From the NCBI RefSeq assembly GCF_012272855.1, contig NZ_JAAXCQ010000012.1:97102-161101 (forward strand): a DNA stretch of 64,000 bases, in the 5' to 3' direction. Made by a program: the position numbers and the translations under genes. Below are positions 55,886-64,000 of the stretch, one piece after another (the stretch's first letter is position 1; each line of letters opens with the position of its first letter). The DNA comes from Arenibacter sp. 6A1 (GTDB taxonomy: Bacteria; Bacteroidota; Bacteroidia; Flavobacteriales; Flavobacteriaceae). The notes under the pieces are model-generated. The model searched no databases, was not told the DNA's origin, and saw nothing but the letters and a program-made list of their open reading frames with translations.

Positions 55886-56653
55886 TTACTTCGATACAAA
55901 AGGAATAATTTCACCTTTGGCTAGTCGATAACGGTCAATTTCTTCTGCGGTGAGGTTTTTATTGGTATAATCTATTTCCTGAACCTTGAAGCCTACGCTT
56001 CTTAGTTTGTCAAAATAATCCTTCCCGTAAATCCTTACATGGTCGTATTGTCCAAATATTTTAGCTCTTTCTTTTTTGTCGGTTATACTATCGTCTTCAT
56101 AGGTAGTTAGTCTTTCTAAATCTTGTGGTACTTGAAATACGCCCCAACCACCTGGTTTTAAGATTCTGTACAATTCTTGCATGGCCTTTGTGTCATCCGG
56201 AATATGTTCTAATACATGATTACAGAATATGACATCAAAGGAATTGTCCTGGAAAGGTAAACTGCATATATCGGCGGTGACATCGGCCAAGGGGGATTCT
56301 AAATCTGTAGTAGTATAATCTATATTATCTAGTAATTTAAACCGATCATAAAAGGCTTGTTCAGGGGCAAAATGTAATACCCTTGATTTTACCGTGAAAA
56401 ATTTAGTTTCATTTTGTAAAAACAACCACAATAGTCTATGGCGTTCCAAAGATAGGGTAGAAGGGGACAAAACATTATCCCTAGGGTTCTCATAACCATA
56501 TGGAAGGAACTTAGAAAACTGTTTACCATCAATTGGATCTGTATACCTCTTTCCCCGTAAGAAAACAGTGAGAATAGGTCTAACGAGATAACTCAGTTTT
56601 ATTAATAAAGGGCGTGGAATGGTATTAAGAAAAAACTTAAAAATACGTTTCAT
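55886..56653 (-). CDS. Class I SAM-dependent methyltransferase
   Basis: A 255-aa protein. The N-terminal region is basic and includes a short hydrophobic stretch (TIPRPLLIKLSYLVRPILTVFLRG). The methyltransferase fold has VLHFAPEQAFYDRF in place of the usual Gly-rich motif I, then DLESPLADVTADICSLPFQDNSFDVIFCNHVLEHIPDD as motifs II-IV. The substrate is unknown. Its stop codon directly abuts the apbE stop. Confidence 0.82.
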   Translation of the reverse strand: MKRIFKFFLNTIPRPLLIKLSYLVRPILTVFLRGKRYTDPIDGKQFSKFLPYGYENPRDNVLSPSTLSLERHRLLWLFLQNETKFFTVKSRVLHFAPEQAFYDRFKLLDNIDYTTTDLESPLADVTADICSLPFQDNSFDVIFCNHVLEHIPDDTKAMQELYRILKPGGWGVFQVPQDLERLTTYEDDSITDKKERAKIFGQYDHVRIYGKDYFDKLRSVGFKVQEIDYTNKNLTAEEIDRYRLAKGEIIPFVSK

Positions 56654-56781
56654 AAATGGTTAGTCAAATTACAACAAACCAAGTTCTAAAGATTTAAAAC
56701 TTGGTTTGTTGTTAATGTATAAGCACTGCAGGTACTTTGAATAGGAAATTAATCAGAATCCTAAAGACATGCAAGGGAGTA

Positions 56782-57600
56782 TTACAATACTAATGCCTTT
56801 TGACGAAATTCGTCTTCTTCATTACTTTTAATACCTAAGGCTTCATAAATATACGCGAAGGTAGATAAGATTTCGGGTTTTCCATTAACAATGGCTACAT
56901 CATGCTCAAAGTGGGCACTAGCTTTATTATCTGCCGTTAATATGGTCCATCCGTCTTGTAGTTGATTTATTCTTTGAGTTCCAAGATTTATCATGGGTTC
57001 AATGGCTACTACCATACCTTCTACAAATTTCTTCCCTTTTCCTCGTTTCCCATAATTCGGCATTTCTGGATCTTCGTGCATTTTTCTGCCCAGCCCATGG
57101 CCAACTAATTCGCGAACTACACCGTAACCGTGGTCTTCGGTATATTTTTGAATAGCATAACCCACATCGCCAACGCGGTTTCCTGCCTTAAATTCTCGTA
57201 TACCGATATAAAGGGATTCCTTGGTTACCTGAAGTAATTTTTTAACCTCTGGAGCCACTTCTCCAACTTCGAACGTATAGGCGTGATCGCCATAGAATTC
57301 GTTCTTTAAAACACCACAATCAATGGAGATAATATCACCATCTTGTAAGGGGGTGTTATTGGGAATACCATGAACCACTTGGGCATTAGGACTCATGCAT
57401 AAAGAATTTGGGAAATCGTATAGGCCTAAAAATGCAGGTACACCGCCATGATCTCTTATATATTCCTCTGCAAGTTTATCTAAATGCAAGGTCGTTACAC
57501 CAGGTTTAACTTCACTAGCAAGCATGCCTAAGGTTTTACTCACTATCAATGCGCTTTCTCGCATTAATTCTATCTCCTCTAAAGTTTTAATTTTTACCAT
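56782..57600 (-). CDS. map: Type I methionine aminopeptidase
   Basis: A 272-aa enzyme removing the initiator Met from new proteins. All five metal ligands can be placed by comparison with E. coli Map: Asp in ISIDCG, Asp in YGDHAYTF, His in VGHGLG, Glu in AIEPM and Glu in HFEHD. Translation begins at the ATG at 57600; a TTG three codons upstream is in frame but unlikely. Confidence 0.95.
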   Translation of the reverse strand: MVKIKTLEEIELMRESALIVSKTLGMLASEVKPGVTTLHLDKLAEEYIRDHGGVPAFLGLYDFPNSLCMSPNAQVVHGIPNNTPLQDGDIISIDCGVLKNEFYGDHAYTFEVGEVAPEVKKLLQVTKESLYIGIREFKAGNRVGDVGYAIQKYTEDHGYGVVRELVGHGLGRKMHEDPEMPNYGKRGKGKKFVEGMVVAIEPMINLGTQRINQLQDGWTILTADNKASAHFEHDVAIVNGKPEILSTFAYIYEALGIKSNEEDEFRQKALVL

Positions 57601-57679
57601 AGAATACAAATGTAAAACAATACTTTAAAAACGCATGGTTTCTAAAGTATTGATTTGTAGTTTATTAAAAGTTTAACCT

Positions 57680-59197
57680 TTACACCAATGACTCCCTAGT
57701 CATTAATTTAGGTTGTGGTACACCAATTAGTTTTAGAATGGTAGGTGCTAAATCACCTAATACACCATCTTTTATGTTTTTTAGTTCCTTGTCTACCAAA
57801 ATTAACGGAACTGGATTGGTCGTATGGGCCGTATTAGGAGAGCCATCTGGGTTTACCATGGTTTCGCAATTCCCGTGATCAGCAATGACCAATGTTGTAT
57901 ATCCATTTTCTAAACCTGCATTTATTACAGATTCTGCACAACTATCTACAACCTCACAGGCTTTAATGGCAGCTTGCATATCCCCTGTATGTCCAACCAT
58001 ATCTGGATTGGCAAAATTTAGGCAAACAAAATCAGCTTCTCCTTTTTTTAATTCTGGGACAATAGAATCCCTAATTTCATAAGCGCTCATTTCTGGCTTT
58101 AGATCATAGGTGGCAACCTTTGGAGAAGGACATAGGATACGCTGTTCCCCTTCAAACGGAATTTCTCTACCCCCATTGAAGAAAAAGGTAACGTGCGGAT
58201 ACTTTTCAGTTTCTGCAATACGAATTTGCTTTTTATTGGCATTGGCCAACGTTTCTCCTAAAGTGTCCTGAATATTGTCTTTGTCATATACTACTTTAAC
58301 CCCTGTATAAGATTCGTCATAATTGGTCATTGTAACATAGTACAAATTTAATTTATGCATGTTTTGCTCATGCATGTCTTGCTGACTAAGGACCTGTGTT
58401 AATTCTCTACCTCTATCTGTCCTAAAGTTGAAAAAGATAACAACGTCGTCCTCTTTTATATTGGCCAAAGGCGTACCCTCTTCGTTAGTAAGTACTATGG
58501 GCTTTATAAATTCGTCAGTAACACCTTCTTCATAACTGCTCTTAATAGTTTCAGAAATGTTTTGGGTTTTTGCTCCCACACTATTCACTAAAAGGTCATA
58601 GGCAAGTTTTACACGTTCCCACCTTTTATCCCTGTCCATAGCATAATATCGTCCTATTACCGTAGCCAATTTGGCATTTTTATCGGCACAGTAATTATTG
58701 ATATCATCTATATAACCTACACCACTTTTAGGGTCTACATCACGACCATCGGTAAAGGCATGGATAAAGGTGTTTTTTATACCGTAGCTTTCGCTGGCAC
58801 TAATAAGACCTTTAAGGTGTGAGGTATGGCTATGAACCCCTCCATCACTTAGTAAACCAAGAAAATGAACAGCTTTATTATTGTTTTTAGCATGTAAAAA
58901 AGCATCCTTAAGGACCTGTTCGTCCTTTAAGGAATCCTGTTCAATGGCAAGGTTTATTTTTGCCAAATCTTGGTAAACAATGCGGCCGGCACCTAAATTC
59001 ATATGGCCTACTTCGCTATTTCCCATTTGGCCTTCCGGCAAGCCTACATTCATACCATCGGTTAAAAGATTGGCATTGGCGTAAGTAGTATATAGAGAAT
59101 CTATAAATGGAGTATTGGCATTTTCTATTGCAGAGACTTTAGGGTCTGGAGATTTACCCCAGCCATCTAAAATCATTAAAATCACTTTCTTGTTCAT
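57680..59197 (-). CDS. gpmI: 2,3-bisphosphoglycerate-independent phosphoglycerate mutase
   Basis: A 505-aa two-metal glycolytic enzyme converting 3-phosphoglycerate to 2-phosphoglycerate. Blocks: LMILDGWGKS with a metal Asp, the phosphoserine in PEGQMGNSEVGHMNLGAGR, HFLGLLSDGGVHSH, HAFTDGRDVDP, FNFRTDRGREL, and ADHGNCETM near the end. Full family length. Confidence 0.96.
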   Translation of the reverse strand: MNKKVILMILDGWGKSPDPKVSAIENANTPFIDSLYTTYANANLLTDGMNVGLPEGQMGNSEVGHMNLGAGRIVYQDLAKINLAIEQDSLKDEQVLKDAFLHAKNNNKAVHFLGLLSDGGVHSHTSHLKGLISASESYGIKNTFIHAFTDGRDVDPKSGVGYIDDINNYCADKNAKLATVIGRYYAMDRDKRWERVKLAYDLLVNSVGAKTQNISETIKSSYEEGVTDEFIKPIVLTNEEGTPLANIKEDDVVIFFNFRTDRGRELTQVLSQQDMHEQNMHKLNLYYVTMTNYDESYTGVKVVYDKDNIQDTLGETLANANKKQIRIAETEKYPHVTFFFNGGREIPFEGEQRILCPSPKVATYDLKPEMSAYEIRDSIVPELKKGEADFVCLNFANPDMVGHTGDMQAAIKACEVVDSCAESVINAGLENGYTTLVIADHGNCETMVNPDGSPNTAHTTNPVPLILVDKELKNIKDGVLGDLAPTILKLIGVPQPKLMTRESLV

Positions 59198-59422
59198 GTT
59201 CTATATTTTTCTACTTCAAAAATAGTACGATTTAAGCTCATGAACTAGCATATAACGGTGCTTTTTTGAAAATTTCACATACGATAGGGGCGATGTTGTA
59301 AATGGAACCTTCGAAAAAGACCGAACTGTTAAAATTATGTTATTTAATGTGTTATGCTGAAACAAAAGGTCTCTAGATAGGTCTATTAAGTATCATCAAA
59401 AAACTCTTAAAACTTATTCATC

Positions 59423-59818
59423 ATGAGAAAAACAATCATCATCACAACTGGAGTATTATTGCTTATGGTTCATGGGCTTAGTGCTAAAAATTTATTGTAT
59501 AAAGGAGTGAATTATGACTCAGGAACAACCATTAAAATCGAGGAGATTTCCCCTTTTTGTAAAGCTATTGTAAAAGGCGATATCGAATCGGTTAAACGCT
59601 ATTTAGAAAACGGCGTTGATGTCAATCAAAAATCTTTGGGAAAGACCCCAGTGATTTTTGCTGCCCGTTACAATAGAGGAGCTATTTTAGAACTTCTAAT
59701 AAAAAATGGTGCCGATGTTACACTAAGATGTAATAGTGGTTATTCGGCCCTAAAATATGCAGAAGAAGCCAATGCTCTTGAAACATTAAAAATTATTGAA
59801 AATCAGTTGAAAAAGTAA
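59423..59818 (+). CDS. Small exported ankyrin-repeat protein
   Basis: A 131-aa protein with an N-terminal signal (cleavage near GLSAK). Two to three ankyrin repeats follow: FCKAIVKGDIESVKRYLENGVDVNQKSLGKTPV..., then AARYNRGAILELLIKNGADV and SALKYAEEANALETLKII. It is probably a periplasmic protein-binding module. A strong terminator follows 17 bases after the stop. Divergent from gpmI. Confidence 0.85.
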   Translation: MRKTIIITTGVLLLMVHGLSAKNLLYKGVNYDSGTTIKIEEISPFCKAIVKGDIESVKRYLENGVDVNQKSLGKTPVIFAARYNRGAILELLIKNGADVTLRCNSGYSALKYAEEANALETLKIIENQLKK

Positions 59819-59835
59819 TCGAATTTTCAGCGTTA

Positions 59836-59871
59836 AAAAACCTATTGGGATTTGCCAATAGGTTTTTTTTT
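59836..59871 (+). terminator. Terminator of the ankyrin gene
   Basis: AAAACCTATTGG and CCAATAGGTTTT form a long stem followed by Ts. Confidence 0.88.
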
Positions 59872-59913
59872 AACGATGTTTAACTCTTCTAGTGTTCTGC
59901 TAAATTTATAAAT

Positions 59914-60081
59914 CTAAAATTCAAATCCAGTAAATGCTCTGTAAACAAAAGCATAAAGGGCCATAAATATCATGGCCATACAAAAAATAGAGTAAATTTT
60001 TAAGAGTACTACAGCAATCTCTGGCTTACAATTCTCAAACGCTTCCAGATAAATACTTTTAAAATGTAATAGTGTTCCCAT
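59914..60081 (-). CDS. 55-aa membrane microprotein (DUF6747-like)
   Basis: A complete small frame on the minus strand, ATG at 60081 to TAG at 59914. It begins MGTLLHFKSIYLEAFENCKP and has one hydrophobic span (about residues 30-48, AMIFMALYAFVYRAFTGF). The amphipathic N-terminus, span and aromatic C-terminus look like a short family annotated DUF6747 in flavobacteria (from memory). Function unknown; a single-span inner membrane protein is likely. It lies between the ankyrin terminator and the M48 gene. Confidence 0.6.
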   Translation of the reverse strand: MGTLLHFKSIYLEAFENCKPEIAVVLLKIYSIFCMAMIFMALYAFVYRAFTGFEF

Positions 60082-60202
60082 ATAGTCCTTTTTTAATGAT
60101 TATTAATCAAAGCTATAAGAGTTGGGTATGAGGTAGCAATAAGTTTTGGGTATGAACGCAAGTTACTAAAAGATAATGAATAACTGGTTATATTTTAGTG
60201 AT

Positions 60203-60976
60203 TTATCGTTGTATTGCCCCTTGGTGTTTTTTTATGACAGCCTTTATTTTTTCAATTCTATTATCTGGATTGGGGTGTGTACTTTGAAATTCTGGGATGT
60301 TATTTTCCCCGGCAGCCGCTTTTAAAATTTCCATTACTTTGATCATTTCATTTGGATCGTATCCAGAGTTTATCATAAAAAGAACGCCCAATTCATCGCT
60401 TTCCAACTCATCTTCTCTACCGTTGGTCAAAAGAGTGGTTCTACCTATGCTTCCTACAATATCCCCAGCATCGGCGCCTACAGAAGCACCAAGGGTAACG
60501 GTCTTCCAAAAATTGCTATCGGCTATTCTTTCGGCAGAATGCCTGCCTATGACATGTCCAATTTCATGTCCCAATACACCAGCAAGTTGTGCTTCGTTCA
60601 ATTTAGAAAATAGGGCATAGGTGATAAAAACCGGTCCTCCCGGTAAGGCAAAGGCATTTATAGTGCTGTCATCGGCAAGTAAATGGAAGTCGTACTGGTA
60701 AGGAGTCTCTCTAGCTAAACTGTTATTAACAAGTTTATTTCCTATTTGATCGACAAAAGCTTGCATGTGCTCGTCAGGATAAAGTCCGCCATATTGTTGG
60801 GCTATTTCAGGAGCTGTTTGTAAACCTATGGCAATTTCTTGCTCCGCATTCATATTAATGTTTTGAACCCTTCCCGTATATGGGTTTTTTTCTTTATTGT
60901 TACAGCGTTGAATAAAGGCAAAGGCTACTATGGCCACGCCTATAAATATTCTAATTTTCCAACTGCCTCTTTTCAC
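60203..60976 (-). CDS. M48-family metallopeptidase
   Basis: A 257-aa zinc peptidase. It starts with GTG (no in-frame ATG before residue 42) and an N-terminal hydrophobic anchor ending at a Cys-Asn-Asn stretch. The zinc site is HEIGHVIGRHS (residue of about 136) with the third ligand Glu in DELESDELG at about 190. A conserved TYALFSKLNEAQL precedes the zinc helix. Loiterin/BepA-like periplasmic M48 proteins act in outer membrane protein quality control. Confidence 0.9.
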   Translation of the reverse strand: MKRGSWKIRIFIGVAIVAFAFIQRCNNKEKNPYTGRVQNINMNAEQEIAIGLQTAPEIAQQYGGLYPDEHMQAFVDQIGNKLVNNSLARETPYQYDFHLLADDSTINAFALPGGPVFITYALFSKLNEAQLAGVLGHEIGHVIGRHSAERIADSNFWKTVTLGASVGADAGDIVGSIGRTTLLTNGREDELESDELGVLFMINSGYDPNEMIKVMEILKAAAGENNIPEFQSTHPNPDNRIEKIKAVIKKHQGAIQR

Positions 60977-61010
60977 AACGCTTAATTATCAATTACAATT
61001 ATGTAAATGT

Positions 61011-61745
61011 TTATAATAATTCCGGATTAATAGACATTATATTGTTCCGAATATAGTCTTTTAAAAATCCGGAACTAAAATTTTCCTTTCCTATGATATC
61101 TTCTTCCAACAGCAATTTATAAATATTTTTTCTCCTAAAGCTGGTCAACATAGGAACCGATAGTGGAGCGTAACTGTAATGCCATGGCTCGTATTTAAAG
61201 CCTTTCCTTTTTGGATTGTTGGTGTATACCAAATAGTAGCCATACTTGTGGGCGTTTTCATCCATCCAGTTTTTAAAATAAGCAAAGGGACCGCCTTCTT
61301 CAAATTTTTCAACCTCGAGTACATCACCAGTGGTAATTGGGTAACCGTCGATAATATCTGCATCGGTACCCCAATGATGCCGACTAGTCCCAGGTATGGT
61401 AGAATATTCAACAATTTTTTCAATTGCTGCAGTAGGAGACATTCCTTCTTGTTCCGTAAATTGTAGGTATTTGCCTTCCCATATGGCATCCTGACGTAGA
61501 AAATTTCGGTAACTCGAAACTATTTTTAAATCTACCCCATCACTATAAGCGGCTTTCTTCATGTCTATGAAAGCATCATGGGCTTCCTTTCTAAGGTTTA
61601 TTTCTTTTCCAAAAAGGTCAATACTAGTTTTTCCCATTAATTCCAAGACCGAATATTGGGATTCTTGACTAAGGCTAAGCCCTGGTAAAATAGACATGGC
61701 TAAGCCAGTATAGCTACTTTTTATTATAAAGGATCTTCTATGCAT
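61011..61745 (-). CDS. M15-family D-alanyl-D-alanine carboxypeptidase-like protein
   Basis: A 244-aa exported peptidase. The N-terminus HRRSFIIKSS resembles a twin-arginine (Tat) signal, followed by a hydrophobic stretch. The VanY/M15 motif is present: SSYRNFLRQ, SRHHWGTDADI with zinc ligands His and Asp, and EPWHYSY with catalytic Glu and the third ligand His. It probably trims peptidoglycan stem peptides. The neighbouring M48 gene is on the same strand, 34 bases away. Confidence 0.85.
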   Translation of the reverse strand: MHRRSFIIKSSYTGLAMSILPGLSLSQESQYSVLELMGKTSIDLFGKEINLRKEAHDAFIDMKKAAYSDGVDLKIVSSYRNFLRQDAIWEGKYLQFTEQEGMSPTAAIEKIVEYSTIPGTSRHHWGTDADIIDGYPITTGDVLEVEKFEEGGPFAYFKNWMDENAHKYGYYLVYTNNPKRKGFKYEPWHYSYAPLSVPMLTSFRRKNIYKLLLEEDIIGKENFSSGFLKDYIRNNIMSINPELL

Positions 61746-61857
61746 AAGGCTAGTAAATTATTTAAATATAAGGAAATCAGATGAATAAATAGCTATCATG
61801 AATTTCTTAAAAATTATCGAACAGAGTAGGGGGAGCCTATATGTTACAGATAGCCAA

Positions 61858-63036
61858 TTAAGGGGTTATCTTCTGCGAGATATACATATAACCCTGGTGT
61901 TTTATTTTTAAATCATATAATGCGAGGATATAGAAATATACTCCCGCGGACAATCCTCTATCACCATTTATTAGTGTTTTTTGGTTTGATAAGCCATTGA
62001 ACTCATTATTATAATTAGCTTTAGAATATACCAATACGCCATATCTATTAAATATTTGCAATAGATTATTGGGAGATTCCGAGATACCGTCCAGTACCAA
62101 GAAATCATTTTTTCCATCGCCATTTGGTGTTAAGAAATAATTGCCCAGATCAATTGTTGTCAATACTTCATTAAGATCTAGAATTCCACCAATGGTAATC
62201 AGTTCGTAGTTGTTGGGTAAAAATGTATTCGAAGTTATACTGCCCATACCAATTTCTCCTTCCACAATGGCATTTCCAAGGTTCTGCCATATTTGGTCTT
62301 TTTTATGCCAGCCAACTACAATAAGATCACTAAGATATTCTCCGAGGCTACCAATATTACTTTTGGCATCCCAACTTAGGGTTGCTTGTACGGGAAAATC
62401 GCCGTCTAAACGCCAATATTCCTTGGAGCTTACTTTCTTAATGTTAAAATCTAATTTCTTGGACTCAATGATTTTTTGGGTTGATTTAAGACTGTTGGGG
62501 TCTTCAAAGAAATAAGCACATTTGAGCAATGGATTGATAGTGTTAGAGGTAACAGTCAAAGGTCTAATGCGATTGTCATACCCAACCGGAAAGGTAAAAG
62601 AGTCCTTGTTAATTGCGGTAGCGTACCCCTCAATTTTAGTTTTTATACCATCGCCAACATAAAAGGCTTGGTCAAAAAACCGAACAGCAATATCGCTTCT
62701 ATTCTTTGGGGTATAAATATTCCCATCGACAAAATTAAGATTGTTGTTCACTCCCATGGACGTCTCTAGATAGAGTCCATCCGTAATGGCCACTTCAGTA
62801 TCGTAAAAAATAGGGGCAAAGGCCCCAGAGATAGTTAGCGGATTATCCTCATTATAAAAACCTACCAATCCCTTGTTCTCATCAAAAGTCCCATCGTTAA
62901 TAATATCCATATGAAAGCCCACCATAGCCGATTCATGAATCTGGATAGTGCCATAGTTATGGAATGACTCTTGGGCGTTTGCCAATGAACCAGCCAAAAA
63001 AATACAGCTTACAATTATGTTTTTGATAATATGCAT
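61858..63036 (-). CDS. Secreted protein with T9SS type B (gliding motility-associated) C-terminal domain
   Basis: A 392-aa protein with a signal peptide (cleavage near ANAQ). The last 90 residues match the CHU_C/type B sorting domain: YFLTPNGDGKNDFLVLDG, LLQIFNRYGVLVYSKANYNNEFNG, then LSAGVYFYILALYD. It should be exported through the type IX system represented by porT and the plug gene and placed on the surface. The N-terminal part is beta-rich without a known enzymatic motif. Confidence 0.88.
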   Translation of the reverse strand: MHIIKNIIVSCIFLAGSLANAQESFHNYGTIQIHESAMVGFHMDIINDGTFDENKGLVGFYNEDNPLTISGAFAPIFYDTEVAITDGLYLETSMGVNNNLNFVDGNIYTPKNRSDIAVRFFDQAFYVGDGIKTKIEGYATAINKDSFTFPVGYDNRIRPLTVTSNTINPLLKCAYFFEDPNSLKSTQKIIESKKLDFNIKKVSSKEYWRLDGDFPVQATLSWDAKSNIGSLGEYLSDLIVVGWHKKDQIWQNLGNAIVEGEIGMGSITSNTFLPNNYELITIGGILDLNEVLTTIDLGNYFLTPNGDGKNDFLVLDGISESPNNLLQIFNRYGVLVYSKANYNNEFNGLSNQKTLINGDRGLSAGVYFYILALYDLKIKHQGYMYISQKITP

Positions 63037-63124
63037 GTTGTGAATAATTCTTTCTGTTCGAATTTAAATTAGATCTAGTCATTATAAAGCCCTTTATCGG
63101 AGACCGATTATAACTCGATTTATT

Positions 63125-64000
<876 letters not shown>

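Overview
The window reads as a chromosomal segment of a marine member of the Flavobacteriaceae (Bacteroidota). The signs are low-GC coding with A/T-rich start regions and no clear Shine-Dalgarno sites, a primary sigma factor of the Bacteroidota type (287 aa, no region 1.1), SusC/SusD proteins, type IX secretion genes (PorT-like, plug protein, a type B sorting-domain protein), a bacillithiol-type YpdA reductase, a sodium-pumping NADH:quinone reductase, and formylglycine sulfatases beside a polysaccharide lyase. The genus cannot be fixed from sequence alone.

Layout. (1) 1-7630: the right part of a polysaccharide-utilisation cluster on the + strand. It holds a chondroitin ABC lyase-like PL8 enzyme (5' end outside the window), a secreted beta-helix protein, a DUF6250-like lipoprotein and two Cys-type sulfatases. 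Together they suggest breakdown of a sulfated glycosaminoglycan or a similar uronate-rich glycan. (2) 7641-25720: mostly minus-strand housekeeping genes: ypdA, rpe, a DEAD-box helicase, a large radical SAM protein, an FKBP isomerase, trmL, rpoD, pnp, rpsO, accD, fbaA, a BamA/TamA-like protein, a + strand SpoU methyltransferase, porT and the menaquinone methyltransferase. (3) 26113-28957: trkA-trkH potassium uptake. (4) 29427-32480: aminotransferase, fatty-acid desaturase, rsmG. (5) 33001-43793: a 10.6 kb segment with susC, susD, a double-propeller CRTAC1/UnbV-type lipoprotein and a seven-haem cytochrome c. It is bounded by a 212-bp direct repeat that copies the 3' end of pruA. (6) 43637-48156: pruA, apaG, a DUF3667 membrane protein and the T9SS plug protein (minus strand). 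(7) 48306-55885: nqrABCDEF, a small conserved gene and apbE, whose product flavinylates NqrB and NqrC. (8) 55886-64000: methyltransferase, map, gpmI, an ankyrin protein, a 55-aa membrane microprotein, M48 and M15 peptidases, a T9SS type B protein, and the 3' part of a collagen-like repeat gene running off the right edge.

The most unusual part is segment 5. An intact pruA lies at one end and a displaced 3' pruA fragment lies in direct orientation at the other, which is the architecture left when DNA integrates into the 3' end of a gene. The cargo pairs a SusCD importer with a predicted surface beta-propeller protein and a membrane-anchored heptahaem cytochrome, which suggests uptake coupled to redox chemistry. 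The susC start region carries a nine-A tract that puts the probable start codon and signal peptide in a different frame from the body of the gene, so this is phase variation, a pseudogene or a sequencing error. An 80-bp intergenic repeat also occurs three times (13301, 15931, 29131). I saw no tRNA, rRNA, CRISPR array, transposase or integrase.
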